A stretch of 64,000 nt of DNA from Flavobacterium litorale (GCF_019613795.1 NZ_CP080429.1:1517501-1581500); one strand, 5' to 3'. Counted from the first letter of the stretch, positions 17,709-27,682 are shown. Made by a program: numbers and translations. The notes: generated by a model not told the origin, from the letters alone.

Positions 17709-18845
17709 ATGTTCAGCAATCTTAAGAGTACACTCAGTAGGACGCTTACCAATGCTAAGGGATGGCGAACTAATAAGCGTATTGTAGTTATAGAAAGTGA
17801 TGACTGGGGAGGGATAAGGATGCCTGATAAGGCTACAAGAGATGCTTTTCAGGAAAAAGGGTACAACATCATGAGTAACCCTTATTGTAAGTACGATACT
17901 CTCGCAGACTCTGAAGACTTAAAAAGGCTTTTTGCAGTGTTACTTAAATATAAAGATAAAGAAGGTAGTCATCCTTCTATAACAGCAAATACAGTAGTTG
18001 GCAACCCCGATTTTGAAGCAATAAAAGCATCGGGATTTACGGAGTACAGTTATAAACCTTTTACCACTACGTTAAAAGAATATTATCCTGGAGATGATGT
18101 ATATGCTATGTGGGAAGAAGGGATGGCGAAAAAAGTATTTATACCCCAATATCATGGTAGGGAGCATTTAAATGTACCTTTGTGGCTCGAAATATTGCGC
18201 AGTAATAACAAAGTTTTTATTGATGCTTTTGAAATGGGTTTTTGGGGACTACCCAAAAATTTATATGATGAAAACATCTTTAATGTGCAGGCAGCATACG
18301 GTTCGGCAGAAGAACAGGATATTGCCTATTATAAAAACGCTATTAAAGAGGGGCTTAATTTGTTTGAGAGTATATTTAAGTTCAAATCCAAAACATTTAT
18401 AGCTAATAACTATACATGGTCTCCTAAGCTTCATCAAACGCTTAAAGAAAATGGTGTAATAGGTTTTCAGGGGATGAAATACCAAAAAATACCTACCCAA
18501 AATGGAACTACTGTAGATCTTTACCCTGCATACACAGGAAGAAAAAATGAACTGAAGCAAGTATATATGGTTCGGAATTGTATTTTTGAACCTTCACAAA
18601 TGCCTGCGTCATTCAATAATGTGAAAAATTGTATAAAAGATATAGAAAATGCTTTTTTATTTAAAAAGCCTGCAATAATAACTAGTCACCGTCTCAATTT
18701 TATAGGGGTTATATCGCCTGAAAATAGAAACCGTAATCTTGTTATGTTGGATGAGTTATTAGCACAAATTCTTAAAAAATGGCCTGATGTGGTTTTTATG
18801 ACTTCAGATCAGTTAGCCGATTATTTATATGTTGATGGACAGTAA
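17709..18845 (+). CDS. Polysaccharide deacetylase-like protein, copy 2
   Basis: Protein of 378 residues, tandem paralogue of the preceding gene. Shared landmarks are GWRTNKRIVVIESDDWGGIRM, YDTLADSEDL, YHGREHLNVPLW, a bulky GFWGLP segment, and TSHRLNFIGV near the C-terminus. Divergence between the two copies is substantial, so the duplication is old or both were acquired together. The two may act on different sugars or as a heterodimer. The following glycosyltransferase overlaps its 3' end by 17 bases. Confidence 0.6.
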   Translation: MFSNLKSTLSRTLTNAKGWRTNKRIVVIESDDWGGIRMPDKATRDAFQEKGYNIMSNPYCKYDTLADSEDLKRLFAVLLKYKDKEGSHPSITANTVVGNPDFEAIKASGFTEYSYKPFTTTLKEYYPGDDVYAMWEEGMAKKVFIPQYHGREHLNVPLWLEILRSNNKVFIDAFEMGFWGLPKNLYDENIFNVQAAYGSAEEQDIAYYKNAIKEGLNLFESIFKFKSKTFIANNYTWSPKLHQTLKENGVIGFQGMKYQKIPTQNGTTVDLYPAYTGRKNELKQVYMVRNCIFEPSQMPASFNNVKNCIKDIENAFLFKKPAIITSHRLNFIGVISPENRNRNLVMLDELLAQILKKWPDVVFMTSDQLADYLYVDGQ

Positions 18846-19950
18846 GAAAAAAACATGCTTCCTTATACCTTCGGTAAAATCTGGAGGAATAGAGACCTAT
18901 TTATTAAGGTTTTTGAAGTATCTTGACGGAGATGCGAATGTTACGGTATTAGTTAGAAGCAATAGTAAAGGAGAACTGTATGAGGCGTATAAAGCTACAG
19001 GTGCTAAAATAGTTTTTAGGCCTTTAGGATATTTCAATCTGCCTAACATGTTTTGGTACTATCGTTTTTTCAAGAAAGGAAAATTTAATGTTATATGCGA
19101 TTTTAATGCAAATTTTGCGGGTATTCCTATATTCTTAAGTAAATTAACAGGCATAAGAAACCGAATAACTTTCTATAGGCAAAGTAGTCATCATTTCAGT
19201 AAAACTAAATTTAGAGTAGCATATACTAACTTTGTTAACAGGCTTGTATATAAACACAGTACGGCAATCTATGCTAATTCTGAAGCAGGATTAAAATTCT
19301 TTTTTCAAAATGAATATCCACAGGATAAGCGTTTCAAAGTAATTAAAAACGGTGTTGATATTAATGATTTTGTATCATCAGAGAATGTTGATAAAAATGG
19401 GTTAAGAAAAAAGCTTGGGCTTCCATCAGATAAATTTATTATTGGACATACAGGACGCTATGCCGAGGCTAAAAATCATCATTTTTTACTCAATGTGGCA
19501 AAGGGAATTATATCGCAGGATGATTCTGTACTTTTTGTACTTATTGGTAATGATACTGATAAACTGATGCTCCTCGTAGAACAATTAGGTATAGTAAACA
19601 ATGTTTTAATATTAGGCTATAAGAGTAATATACCAGAATATTTAAAGGCTTTTGATATGTATTTCTTTCCTTCTGTTACAGAAGGTCAACCCAATGCACT
19701 TATAGAGGCTATGATTTCGGGACTCCCTGTTATAGCATCAGATATTCCGCCAATTAGAGAATGTATGCCGCAGGAAGTATCATTTAGCTTAATAGACCCA
19801 TATGATGTTGAAAGTACCGTTATAAAGCTGATTAATGCTAAAACGGAACTTGGTAAATATGTATTTCAACAACATGCGATAGAAAATTTTGACTCCGTAA
19901 AGCAGTTTAAATTATTTAAAGATTTATTATTTAAGAGTAAAGAACAGTAG
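18829..19950 (+). CDS. Glycosyltransferase family 4
   Basis: GT-B fold transferase of 373 residues. The N-terminal acceptor loop is SVKSGGIETYLLRFL. The C-terminal donor domain has IIGHTGRYAEAKNHHFLL, LFVLIGND, and the GT4 donor motif FPSVTEGQPNALIEAMISGLPVIASDI with its E-x7-E glutamates. The start overlaps the upstream gene; a second Met six bases downstream is equally usable. It probably acts on the cytoplasmic face of the inner membrane in repeat-unit assembly. Donor and linkage are not predictable. Confidence 0.85.
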   Translation: MLMDSKKKTCFLIPSVKSGGIETYLLRFLKYLDGDANVTVLVRSNSKGELYEAYKATGAKIVFRPLGYFNLPNMFWYYRFFKKGKFNVICDFNANFAGIPIFLSKLTGIRNRITFYRQSSHHFSKTKFRVAYTNFVNRLVYKHSTAIYANSEAGLKFFFQNEYPQDKRFKVIKNGVDINDFVSSENVDKNGLRKKLGLPSDKFIIGHTGRYAEAKNHHFLLNVAKGIISQDDSVLFVLIGNDTDKLMLLVEQLGIVNNVLILGYKSNIPEYLKAFDMYFFPSVTEGQPNALIEAMISGLPVIASDIPPIRECMPQEVSFSLIDPYDVESTVIKLINAKTELGKYVFQQHAIENFDSVKQFKLFKDLLFKSKEQ

Positions 19951-19972
19951 ATACTTAATAGCATAATATTAT

Positions 19973-20707
19973 ATGATTAGTAGTAAGTTTAAGCAGTTGA
20001 ATTTAAGGAGATTGTTAAGGATAGGGTTCTTAAAAACCATATTTCTAAACTTTAAAATGCTGCCATTTAAACAAGCAATTTTATTTCCTATAATTGTTAG
20101 TAGGCACGTATCTTTTCACTCTTTAAAAGGAGAAATAGTTTTAGAGACTGCGCCTAAATCAGGTTTAGTAACCATTGGTTTTAGTGGAGATGATACAATT
20201 TACCCAGGTAAAAAGTTTTTTTTCAAACTCGACGGGAAAATAATTTTTAAAGGTAAAGCGAATTTAGGAGTAGGTAGTATAATAAGAGTTGATAAAAACG
20301 GGGTTTTAGAAATCGGTGATAATCTAACAACTGGACATTCTGTTAAAATAATTTGTTCTAAATATGTTAAAATTGGTAATACAGTAAGAATCGCTTGGGA
20401 ATCGCAGGTTATTGATACCAACTTTCACTATTTGCGAAATGTTGAAAATGGAGAAATAAAAGATAGAGTAGGTAATATTATAATTGGCGATTTTGTTTGG
20501 GTTGGAAACAGAAGTACCGTTCAAAAAGGAACTGTTTTAGGTAACAATACAATTGTTACCTCTAACAGTATATGTAATTCAAATTTTTCTAATCTTGAGA
20601 AATTTAGTATTATTGGCGGAATGCCTGCAAAATTTATAAAATCAGGTATTGAACGCATATTTGATATTGATGAAGAAATTGCAATTTCTAAAAGATTTCA
20701 GAATTAA
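19973..20707 (+). CDS. Hexapeptide-repeat acetyltransferase
   Basis: Left-handed beta-helix acyltransferase of 244 residues. The C-terminal two thirds carry hexapeptide strands (VGSIIRVDKNGVLEIGDNLTTGHSV, VKIGNTVRIAW, IIIGDFVWVGNRSTVQKGTVLGNNTIV) and end with SIIGGMPAKFIKSG, a motif of WcaF/Vat-type O-acetyltransferases. It probably acetylates a sugar of the repeat unit. The surrounding 20-23 kb stretch looks more AT-rich than the flanks, hinting at exchange of this strain-specific segment, though I have not measured it. Confidence 0.75.
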   Translation: MISSKFKQLNLRRLLRIGFLKTIFLNFKMLPFKQAILFPIIVSRHVSFHSLKGEIVLETAPKSGLVTIGFSGDDTIYPGKKFFFKLDGKIIFKGKANLGVGSIIRVDKNGVLEIGDNLTTGHSVKIICSKYVKIGNTVRIAWESQVIDTNFHYLRNVENGEIKDRVGNIIIGDFVWVGNRSTVQKGTVLGNNTIVTSNSICNSNFSNLEKFSIIGGMPAKFIKSGIERIFDIDEEIAISKRFQN

Positions 20708-20741
20708 AAGGAATTTAATTAAAAATATAATATAGGTAATA

Positions 20742-21914
20742 GTGGAAAAAGTATTGTTTGTTCACGATGGTCCCTTGAGAAGAGATAGTGATGATAATTA
20801 TTATGGAGTACAGGCTGGAGACACACAAAGGCAAAGATATCTGAGCTTAGGGGATAGTATAACCTATATGATGAGATTGAAAATGATTTCTGATGCTGAA
20901 AGAAGTAAATACAGTTTAATAAAAAAAGAAAAATTTTCATTCGTTGAAGTGCCTAACTTTCTTTCAATTTCTAAACTTTCAAACAGAAAAAAGGCTGCCG
21001 AAATTATAAAACGAGAAGTAGATAATCATGATATAATTGTAGTAAGGCTACCCAGTGCAACAGGCTATATAGCGTTTAATTATGCAAAAAAAATTAATAA
21101 GCCAATTTTGGTAGAATTAGTGGCTTGTGTTCATGATTCTTTATACTATTATGACTGGAGAGGTAAGTTAATGGCTAAATTGAAAATGTTACAATACAAA
21201 AAAACATTACAAAAAGCTAACCACGTAATATATGTAACTGATAAATATTTACAACAAAAGTACCCATCTCCCAGTAAATCGGTTAACTGCTCTAATGTAG
21301 TTGTTAATTATACAGAGGACTCGGTTTTAGAAAAAAGATTAGCTAAAATTGATAATAAGCCGTCAGATGAAATAATGACTCTTTGTACCGTTGCTGCAAT
21401 TGATGTAAAATATAAGGGCCAAGCCGAAGTAATAAAGGCAGTTTCGATATTGAAGAAACAAAACATATTTGTTAAATATAAAATAGTTGGTCAAGGAAAT
21501 CCAGAAAGATTAAATAATATCATACAAACGTGTGGAGTTGAAGATTTGGTAGATATTGTTGGTCCTGTAAAACATGATAAGGTGTTTGAATTTATTGATG
21601 GAGTAGATGTTTATGTACAGCCAAGTAAAACCGAAGGATTACCAAGAGCGGTAATAGAAGCTCTAAGTAGAGGATGTCCTTCAATAGGGTCAAGAGTTGG
21701 AGGTATTCCAGAATTAATTCAACAAGAGCTACTTTTTAACTCAGAGTCAACTACTGAGATAGCCGAAGTAATTAAAAGGATATCAAATAAGGATTTACAA
21801 CGAAAAGTTGCAAAAGAGAACTTTGAGAAAGCAAAAGAATACCAGTTTGAAATAATTGATAAAAGAAGGAAATCTTTTTACAAAGAGTTTAAAAACGACT
21901 CTAAACTAATATAA
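20742..21914 (+). CDS. Glycosyltransferase family 4
   Basis: GT-B transferase of 390 residues. The start is GTG, giving MEKVLFVHDGPL. Donor-domain landmarks are TLCTVAAIDVKYKGQAEVIKA, KIVGQGNP and the E-x7-E motif in VQPSKTEGLPRAVIEALSRGCPSIGSRVGGIPEL. The N-terminal section has a charged insertion (RRDSDDNYYGVQAGDTQRQRY) shared with some polysaccharide GT4 enzymes. It probably adds one sugar of the repeat unit. Confidence 0.85.
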   Translation: MEKVLFVHDGPLRRDSDDNYYGVQAGDTQRQRYLSLGDSITYMMRLKMISDAERSKYSLIKKEKFSFVEVPNFLSISKLSNRKKAAEIIKREVDNHDIIVVRLPSATGYIAFNYAKKINKPILVELVACVHDSLYYYDWRGKLMAKLKMLQYKKTLQKANHVIYVTDKYLQQKYPSPSKSVNCSNVVVNYTEDSVLEKRLAKIDNKPSDEIMTLCTVAAIDVKYKGQAEVIKAVSILKKQNIFVKYKIVGQGNPERLNNIIQTCGVEDLVDIVGPVKHDKVFEFIDGVDVYVQPSKTEGLPRAVIEALSRGCPSIGSRVGGIPELIQQELLFNSESTTEIAEVIKRISNKDLQRKVAKENFEKAKEYQFEIIDKRRKSFYKEFKNDSKLI

Positions 21915-21918
21915 TTTG

Positions 21919-23037
21919 ATGAAAAAGAAAGTGCTTTTTACGGCATCTATAGCAAAACACTTGCTCAGATTTCATTTACCTTATTTGCAGTGGTTTCAAA
22001 ATCAAGGATATGAAACTCATGTAGCTTGCGAAGGTGATGAAAATATACCGTATGTTGATAAACAATGGAATGTTCCTTTTATCAGAAGCCCTTTTTCAGC
22101 AGGGCATATAAAGGCATATAAAGTATTAAAAGGAATAATTGATAGTGAACAATACGTCATGGTTCACTGCCATACACCCATGGCAAGTATTGTTACCCGA
22201 TTAGCAGTAAAAGATGCCAGAAAAAAAGGAACAAAGGTTTTATATACCGCACATGGTTTCCATTTTTATAATGGTGCTTCTTTGATAAACTGGCTTACAT
22301 ACTATCCTGTAGAAGTTCTTGCAAGTGCACAAGCTGATGCTGTTGTAACGATTAATAGCGAGGATTATAATAGAATAAAAGAAAAAGGAAGTAAGAAAAC
22401 AGAATATTTCCTTATTCCAGGAATTGGTGTTGCTAAGAGTAAGTTTTTTCCTGTTAGCCATGATGAGAAAATAAAATTAAGAGAAAGCAAAGGGTTCAAA
22501 CCCGAAGATATTATAGCAGTTTATGCTGCTGAGTTTATACATAGAAAAAACCACCAGTTTTTAATTGAAGCTATTTCAAAACACAAAGAAGAATTTCCAA
22601 ATTTGAAACTGCTTTTTTGCGGAAGAGGGGTTTTAAAAGATAAGATGGAAGCATTGGTGCGCGAAAAGAATTTAGAGTCTGTTGTTTTATTTATGGGATT
22701 CAGGAATGATATTGACGAAATATTTAAAATGGCTGATATAGGGATTTCTTCGAGCAGACAAGAAGGGTTAGGACTTAATCTTGTAGAAGAAATGATGTGC
22801 GAATTACCTATCTTAGCCACTGTTGATAGGGGGCACAAGGAAATTATAAGACACGATGTGAACGGATATTTATTTGCACAGCAAAACGAATCAGAGTTTA
22901 TTAAGTATTTAAAAGAACTTTATAATAACGAGAAGCTTAGAAAAGATTTTGGTAAAGAATCTATAGCAATAGCCGAAAATTTTGAGATAACGAATTCTCT
23001 TGCTGTTATGAGTTCAATTTATAAAAAGTTTCTATAA
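21919..23037 (+). CDS. Glycosyltransferase family 4, EpsD/PglA-like
   Basis: GT-B transferase of 372 residues. The N-terminal part has [22 protein letters not shown] and [15 protein letters not shown], followed by [16 protein letters not shown], typical of the EpsD/PglA group that adds the second sugar to a lipid-linked acceptor. The donor domain has the E-x7-E motif in [19 protein letters not shown] choose the ATG at 21919 over an in-frame TTG three bases upstream. The next gene, a PglC-like transferase, starts on its last base. The gene pair resembles pglA-pglC, consistent with a bacillosamine-type first sugar. Confidence 0.85.
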   Translation: MKKKVLFTASIAKHLLRFHLPYLQWFQNQGYETHVACEGDENIPYVDKQWNVPFIRSPFSAGHIKAYKVLKGIIDSEQYVMVHCHTPMASIVTRLAVKDARKKGTKVLYTAHGFHFYNGASLINWLTYYPVEVLASAQADAVVTINSEDYNRIKEKGSKKTEYFLIPGIGVAKSKFFPVSHDEKIKLRESKGFKPEDIIAVYAAEFIHRKNHQFLIEAISKHKEEFPNLKLLFCGRGVLKDKMEALVREKNLESVVLFMGFRNDIDEIFKMADIGISSSRQEGLGLNLVEEMMCELPILATVDRGHKEIIRHDVNGYLFAQQNESEFIKYLKELYNNEKLRKDFGKESIAIAENFEITNSLAVMSSIYKKFL

Positions 23038-23651
23038 TGGTATATTCAGGATTTTTAAAACCGTTGTCAGATTTCCTGATAGCTTTTGTTGTACTACTTT
23101 TATTATCACCCATACTACTATTGCTTATAGTGTTATTAGGGATTTTTAATAAAGGGAGTGTTTTCTTTTTTCAAGAACGACCAGGTAAAAACGGTAAAAT
23201 ATTTAAGGTTATCAAGTTTAAGACAATGAACGATAGAAAAGATGCCGACGGAAAGTTACTGCCCGATGCCGTTCGTCTCACTAAAGTTGGTAAGTTTGTA
23301 CGTACAACATCGTTAGACGAACTCCCGCAACTTATTAATGTTGTAAAAGGAGATATGAGTTTGGTAGGACCAAGACCGTTGTTGGTAAAATACCTACCAC
23401 TATACAATACCAAACAAGCTAGGCGGCATGAGGTACGGCCTGGAATTACAGGGTGGGCGCAAGTAAATGGGAGAAATGCTATATCGTGGGAACAAAAATT
23501 TGAACTCGATGTATATTACGTAGACAATCTTTCTTTGGGTTTAGATATTAAAATTATATATTTAACCGTACTTAAAGTAATTAAACGAAGTGATATAAAT
23601 ACAGATGGTGTTGCCACTACAATACCGTTTACAGGAACAGAAGAATCATAA
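23037..23651 (+). CDS. Initiating phosphoglycosyltransferase, PglC-like
   Basis: Monotopic sugar-phosphate transferase of 204 residues. It has one N-terminal hydrophobic re-entrant helix (residues about 8-35), then [47 protein letters not shown] and [14 protein letters not shown]. The DE pair is the catalytic dyad. It lacks the extra N-terminal membrane spans of WbaP/WcaJ, so it matches the short PglC class that moves diNAcBac-1-phosphate onto undecaprenyl phosphate. It is next to the acyl and amino-sugar genes, which supports a QuiNAc4N-type first sugar. Confidence 0.9.
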   Translation: MVYSGFLKPLSDFLIAFVVLLLLSPILLLLIVLLGIFNKGSVFFFQERPGKNGKIFKVIKFKTMNDRKDADGKLLPDAVRLTKVGKFVRTTSLDELPQLINVVKGDMSLVGPRPLLVKYLPLYNTKQARRHEVRPGITGWAQVNGRNAISWEQKFELDVYYVDNLSLGLDIKIIYLTVLKVIKRSDINTDGVATTIPFTGTEES

Positions 23652-23674
23652 CAAACCTCAAAAAGAATCATACA

Positions 23675-23899
23675 ATGGAAAATAAATTTATTGAAGCACT
23701 ACAAGAAGCACTAGAGATGGAAAATCAGGAAATTAACTTTGAGGATAACTTCAGAGATTACGATACTTGGGATTCACTTAGCCGTCTTTCACTCATTGCA
23801 GTTTTAGATGAAGAATTTGACGTGCAGATTGAAGACGAAAAATTTGAGAAACTAATTACAGTTAAAGATTTGTATGAAGCTGTAGTTGCAAACAAATAA
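23675..23899 (+). CDS. Acyl carrier protein of the sugar-acyl pathway
   Basis: Acidic carrier protein of 74 residues with the phosphopantetheine site WDSLSRLSL, modified serine Ser34. It carries acyl groups as thioesters. It starts 23 bases after the phosphoglycosyltransferase and six bases before a KAS III gene, so it is a dedicated carrier rather than the fatty-acid AcpP, which normally sits beside fabF. It probably holds malonyl and then a 3-oxo/3-hydroxyacyl chain for transfer to an amino sugar. Confidence 0.88.
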   Translation: MENKFIEALQEALEMENQEINFEDNFRDYDTWDSLSRLSLIAVLDEEFDVQIEDEKFEKLITVKDLYEAVVANK

Positions 23900-23905
23900 A
23901 ACATT

Positions 23906-24964
23906 ATGGCCTTACTGGAGTTTAAAAATATAGGTATAAGAGGTATTGCTGGAGCAGTGCCTAAAACAGTTATTAATAACTACGAATATACCGAACATTT
24001 TCCAGCAGAAGATGTAAAAGATATTGTAGATAAAGTAGGTATATACGAGCGTAGGTTTGCTGATGATGCTACCTGTGCCTCTGATTTGTGCTATCATGCT
24101 GCCGAAAAACTAATTTCTGATTTAGAGATAGATAAATCCGAAATAGATGTTTTGGTATTTGTATCGCAAACAGGAGATTATCGTATGCCCGCAACCGCTA
24201 TAATTTTACAAGACAGATTAGGGCTTAACAAAAATACAATTGCATTTGATGTAAACTTAGGCTGCTCTGGTTTTGTGTACGGACTCTCTATAGTATACAA
24301 CTTTATGCAGCAGGCAGGTTTACGAAAAGCATTACTATTGGATGGCGAAACACGTTCCAGAGTATACAGTCCGAAAGACAGAAAAACAGCATTTTTGTTT
24401 GGTGATGGCGGTGTAGCTGCCATTATAGATAAAGACGAGGCTTACGGGCAAAGCTGGTTCTCATTAAATTCAGATGGTGCCAGGTCATCCCTAATAAAAA
24501 TGGATGCAGGAGGATATCGAAACCCAAGTACTCCAGAAACATTAAAAGAAAAAGTTGTAGACGATTATGGAAATATTCGTACCGACGAACATGGTTACAT
24601 GAATGGTGCTGATGTTTTTAATTTTGTATTGGCAGAAATTCCAAAGGACATTAAGAAAACATTTAAGTTTGCAGAAAAAACTACGGCAGATCCTGACTTT
24701 TTTGTGTTCCATCAGGCAAATAAATACATGAATGATTATTTGCAGAAAAAATTAAAGCTAGAAAACGAAAAAGTTCCGGCTTCCGTTTCAAAATTCGGAA
24801 ACACATCGTCAGTATCCATACCATTAACCATTGTTTCAGAGCTACAAGGTAAACTAAATGGTAGCAAAGAGCTATTTCTTTGCGGGTTTGGTGTAGGGAT
24901 GTCATGGGCTTCGGCTATTTTAAAAACACAAGATTGTCACGTTAGTGATTTGGTAGAGGTATGA
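23906..24964 (+). CDS. 3-oxoacyl-ACP synthase III (FabH-like) of the sugar-acyl pathway
   Basis: Condensing enzyme of 352 residues. The full thiolase-fold triad is present: Cys120 in NLGCSGF, His269 in FHQAN and Asn299 in FGNTSS. It should join an acyl-CoA starter, probably acetyl-CoA, with malonyl-ACP to give a 3-oxoacyl-ACP. It is flanked by an ACP gene and, with a four-base overlap, a short-chain reductase. This trio sits inside sugar genes, so a role in making a special N-acyl group is inferred; housekeeping fatty acid synthesis is less likely. Confidence 0.85.
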   Translation: MALLEFKNIGIRGIAGAVPKTVINNYEYTEHFPAEDVKDIVDKVGIYERRFADDATCASDLCYHAAEKLISDLEIDKSEIDVLVFVSQTGDYRMPATAIILQDRLGLNKNTIAFDVNLGCSGFVYGLSIVYNFMQQAGLRKALLLDGETRSRVYSPKDRKTAFLFGDGGVAAIIDKDEAYGQSWFSLNSDGARSSLIKMDAGGYRNPSTPETLKEKVVDDYGNIRTDEHGYMNGADVFNFVLAEIPKDIKKTFKFAEKTTADPDFFVFHQANKYMNDYLQKKLKLENEKVPASVSKFGNTSSVSIPLTIVSELQGKLNGSKELFLCGFGVGMSWASAILKTQDCHVSDLVEV

Positions 24965-25737
24965 TTGAGTCAGAAATAAACGCTTTTGCACTACAAGACA
25001 AAAATCTTGTTGTTACAGGTGCTACCTCAGGCATAGGTAGGCAAATAGCCATTTTATGTAGTAGGCTGGGGGCGTCACTAGTATTGCTTGGGCGTAATAC
25101 CGAGCGTTTAAACGAAACACGCTCTATGCTGCACGAGCCTAATAATCATCTAACGTACGAAATTGATATTAATAATTATGATGCTGCCAGTAGTATAATT
25201 AAAGATGCAGTAGCAAAAAACGGAAAACTACACGGTTTAGTTAACTGTGCAGGCGTTTCTCCAACCATGCCTTTTCGCACCACATCTAACGCCAAAATGG
25301 AAGAGGTTTTTGCTACCAATGTAATTGCAGCCATGAATCTTACAAAACTCGTTTGCAAACCTGCCAATATGGTTGGCCAAGGTGGAAGCGTTGTTTTTAT
25401 AGCGTCTGTAATGGGTAGCGTAGGCGAAGTAGGCAAATCATTATACGGTATGAGTAAAGGTGCACTTATAGCAGGAGCAAAATCGATGGCTATAGAGTAC
25501 GCATCAAAAAATATACGCTTTAATACCATCTCTCCAGGTGTTGTAATAACGCCAATGTCAATGTCTTCAGAATACAGTAAACATCCTGAAAAATTGGATT
25601 TTGTTACCAAACTACATCCATTAGGTTTAGGTATGCCACAAGATATAGCGCAAGCCACAACATTTCTGCTATCTGATGCTTCGCGTTGGATAACAGGGGT
25701 AGATTTAAAGATAGATGGTGGGTATACCGCTAAATAA
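24961..25737 (+). CDS. 3-oxoacyl-ACP reductase-like SDR of the sugar-acyl pathway
   Basis: Classical short-chain dehydrogenase of 258 residues. NADP-binding TGATSGIG is at residues 19-26, NCAGVS follows, and the catalytic pair is Tyr162/Lys166 (YGMSK). The C-terminal DASRWITGVDLKIDGGYTAK is FabG-like. It overlaps the KAS III gene by four bases and precedes a PglD-like acyltransferase by 29 bases. The simplest role is reduction of 3-oxoacyl-ACP to 3-hydroxyacyl-ACP. Confidence 0.82.
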   Translation: MIESEINAFALQDKNLVVTGATSGIGRQIAILCSRLGASLVLLGRNTERLNETRSMLHEPNNHLTYEIDINNYDAASSIIKDAVAKNGKLHGLVNCAGVSPTMPFRTTSNAKMEEVFATNVIAAMNLTKLVCKPANMVGQGGSVVFIASVMGSVGEVGKSLYGMSKGALIAGAKSMAIEYASKNIRFNTISPGVVITPMSMSSEYSKHPEKLDFVTKLHPLGLGMPQDIAQATTFLLSDASRWITGVDLKIDGGYTAK

Positions 25738-25766
25738 AATTAAAACATACGCCAATTAATATAATA

Positions 25767-26420
25767 ATGGAACAAATAATAATTATAGGTGCTGGGGGGC
25801 ATGCTGCCGAAATAGATGAATATTTGGCACACGCTAATACACTTAATAATAAAGTTAAATATAAACTGGTTGGTCTTATTGATGATAATGCTGCTAGTTA
25901 CAATGCCTATAAATTTTCGGCACCTTATTTAGGAGCTATAAAAAACCACGAAATAAATAGTAATTGCCATTACGTAATGGGTATTGCAAACCTAAAATTT
26001 CGAAAAATTATAATAGAAGATTTTATTGTTAAAGGAGCTGCTTTTGCAACATTTGTGCACCCGTTAGCCTATGTTTCCCCTTCGGCAACTATAGGGCAAG
26101 GTGTAGTAATTGCACCGTATGTAAATGTAGGGCCTAACGTAGTTATTGGTAATTTTACATTAATTAATTCGCGTGCCAGTATGGGGCACGATAGTAAAGT
26201 AGGCGATTTTAATTTTATTAGTCCCAACGTTTGTTTTTCTGGTTTTACCACTATTGGTAACGAAAATTTGTTCGGTATCAATTCGGCATCAATACCACAA
26301 ATTACAATAGGAGATAGAAATAAAATTGCTGCGGGCATGATTGTAGAACGCAATATTGATAACGATACTACCTATTTTCATAGATTTAAAGAAAAGGTGT
26401 TAGCAATACCAAAAGCTTAG
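25767..26420 (+). CDS. PglD/NeuD-like sugar N-acyltransferase
   Basis: Protein of 217 residues. It has an N-terminal Rossmann-like sugar nucleotide domain (IIIGAGGHAAEIDEYL, GLIDDN) and a C-terminal left-handed beta-helix. The catalytic-type histidine is His141 in ASMGHDS, as in PglD. PglD acetylates the 4-amino group of UDP-4-amino-sugar using acetyl-CoA. Here the preceding ACP/KAS III/reductase genes suggest a hydroxyacyl donor on ACP instead. The following gene encodes the matching PglE-like aminotransferase, 125 bases downstream. Confidence 0.85.
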   Translation: MEQIIIIGAGGHAAEIDEYLAHANTLNNKVKYKLVGLIDDNAASYNAYKFSAPYLGAIKNHEINSNCHYVMGIANLKFRKIIIEDFIVKGAAFATFVHPLAYVSPSATIGQGVVIAPYVNVGPNVVIGNFTLINSRASMGHDSKVGDFNFISPNVCFSGFTTIGNENLFGINSASIPQITIGDRNKIAAGMIVERNIDNDTTYFHRFKEKVLAIPKA

Positions 26421-26488
26421 TTGTTATACTAATAGCAAAAAATAATATAGTTTAACGGTATATATTGACGAATTGTTAAAATAGATAC

Positions 26489-26521
26489 TTGTTAATACCA
26501 TTAAAGTTTAGACTACATTTG
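26489..26521 (+). promoter_or_regulatory. Promoter before the aminotransferase gene
   Basis: TTG at 26489-26491 and TACATTTG at 26514-26521 fit the Bacteroidetes -33/-7 pattern with a 22-base spacer. The -7 box is 24 bases before the ATG at 26546. It sits in the largest gap inside the acyl-sugar block and could drive the aminotransferase, dehydratase and downstream export genes independently. Confidence 0.5.
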
Positions 26522-26545
26522 TAAAGAAAATAATTACATTATAAA

Positions 26546-27682
26546 ATGGAATTAAGTAAAATATGGCTTTCATCTCCACACATGGGAGGTAAAGAACAAG
26601 AGTACGTAAAAGAAGCGTTTGATACCAACTGGGTAGCACCACTAGGACCAAATGTTAACGGTTTTGAGAAAGATATTGAAACCTACCTTAAAGAACCTGT
26701 TTATGTTGGAGCTTTAAGCTCTGGTACTGCTGCTTTGCACATAGGCTTGATTTTAATGGGAGTACAGGCGGGCGACGAGGTACTTTGTCAGAGTATGACT
26801 TTTTCGGCATCGGCAAATCCAATTCTGTACCTAGGCGCTACACCTATTTTTGTAGATAGCGAAGCTGATACTTGGAATATTTGTCCGAATGCACTTGAAG
26901 ATGCAATTAAAGATAGGATTGCCAAAGGAAAAAAACCAAAAGCTATAGTTGCTGTACATTTATATGGTATGCCATTTAAGGCAGATGAGATTGTAGCTAT
27001 TTCTCAGAAATATGAAATCCCCGTTTTAGAGGATAGTGCAGAAGCGTTAGGTAGCACTTATAAGGGACAGAAGTGCGGTACTTTTGGCGATATAGGAGTG
27101 CTTTCATTTAACGGTAACAAGATTATAACTACCTCTGGTGGCGGAGCACTTGTAACGTCCAAAAAGGAATGGCGAGATAAAGCCGTTTTTCTATCAACAC
27201 AAGCAAGAGATAATGCACCACATTACCAGCATAGTGAAGTAGGGTATAATTACAGAATGAGCAATATATGTGCAGGTATAGGCAGAGGGCAAATGGAAGT
27301 ATTAGATGCTCATATTGCAAAAAGAAGAGATATGCATGCTTTTTATGCTAATTTGTTTGCAGATAATGATGCTGTAACTATATTTGAAGAACCAGCGGAT
27401 GATTATTTTTCTAATCACTGGCTAACTAGTATACTGATAGATTCTGATAAGACAAACGGTCGTACAAGAGAAGATTTACGTTTAGCTTTAGATGCAAAAA
27501 ACATAGAGTCAAGACCTCTTTGGAAACCAATGCATATGCAACCTGTTTTTGAAAAATATCCGTTTTACGGAAATAACATATCCGAAAAGTTATTTGAAGA
27601 TGGTTTATGCTTACCATCAGGTTCAAATTTAACAGATGAGGACAGGGCACGTATAAAGGAAGCCATAATATCTTTCTTTTAA
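26546..27682 (+). CDS. PglE-like UDP-4-amino-sugar aminotransferase
   Basis: DegT/DnrJ/EryC1-family PLP enzyme of 378 residues. The Schiff-base lysine is Lys192 in SFNGNKIITTSGGG. Other landmarks are SSGTAALHIGL, VHLYGMP and EDSAEALGS. It should transaminate a UDP-4-keto-6-deoxy-HexNAc to the 4-amino sugar, using glutamate. The N-terminal sequence (KIWLSSPHMGGKE) and NAPHYQHSEVGYNYRMSNI match the PglE subgroup. It lies between the PglD-like acyltransferase and the PglF-like dehydratase, completing a bacillosamine-type pathway. Confidence 0.88.
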   Translation: MELSKIWLSSPHMGGKEQEYVKEAFDTNWVAPLGPNVNGFEKDIETYLKEPVYVGALSSGTAALHIGLILMGVQAGDEVLCQSMTFSASANPILYLGATPIFVDSEADTWNICPNALEDAIKDRIAKGKKPKAIVAVHLYGMPFKADEIVAISQKYEIPVLEDSAEALGSTYKGQKCGTFGDIGVLSFNGNKIITTSGGGALVTSKKEWRDKAVFLSTQARDNAPHYQHSEVGYNYRMSNICAGIGRGQMEVLDAHIAKRRDMHAFYANLFADNDAVTIFEEPADDYFSNHWLTSILIDSDKTNGRTREDLRLALDAKNIESRPLWKPMHMQPVFEKYPFYGNNISEKLFEDGLCLPSGSNLTDEDRARIKEAIISFF

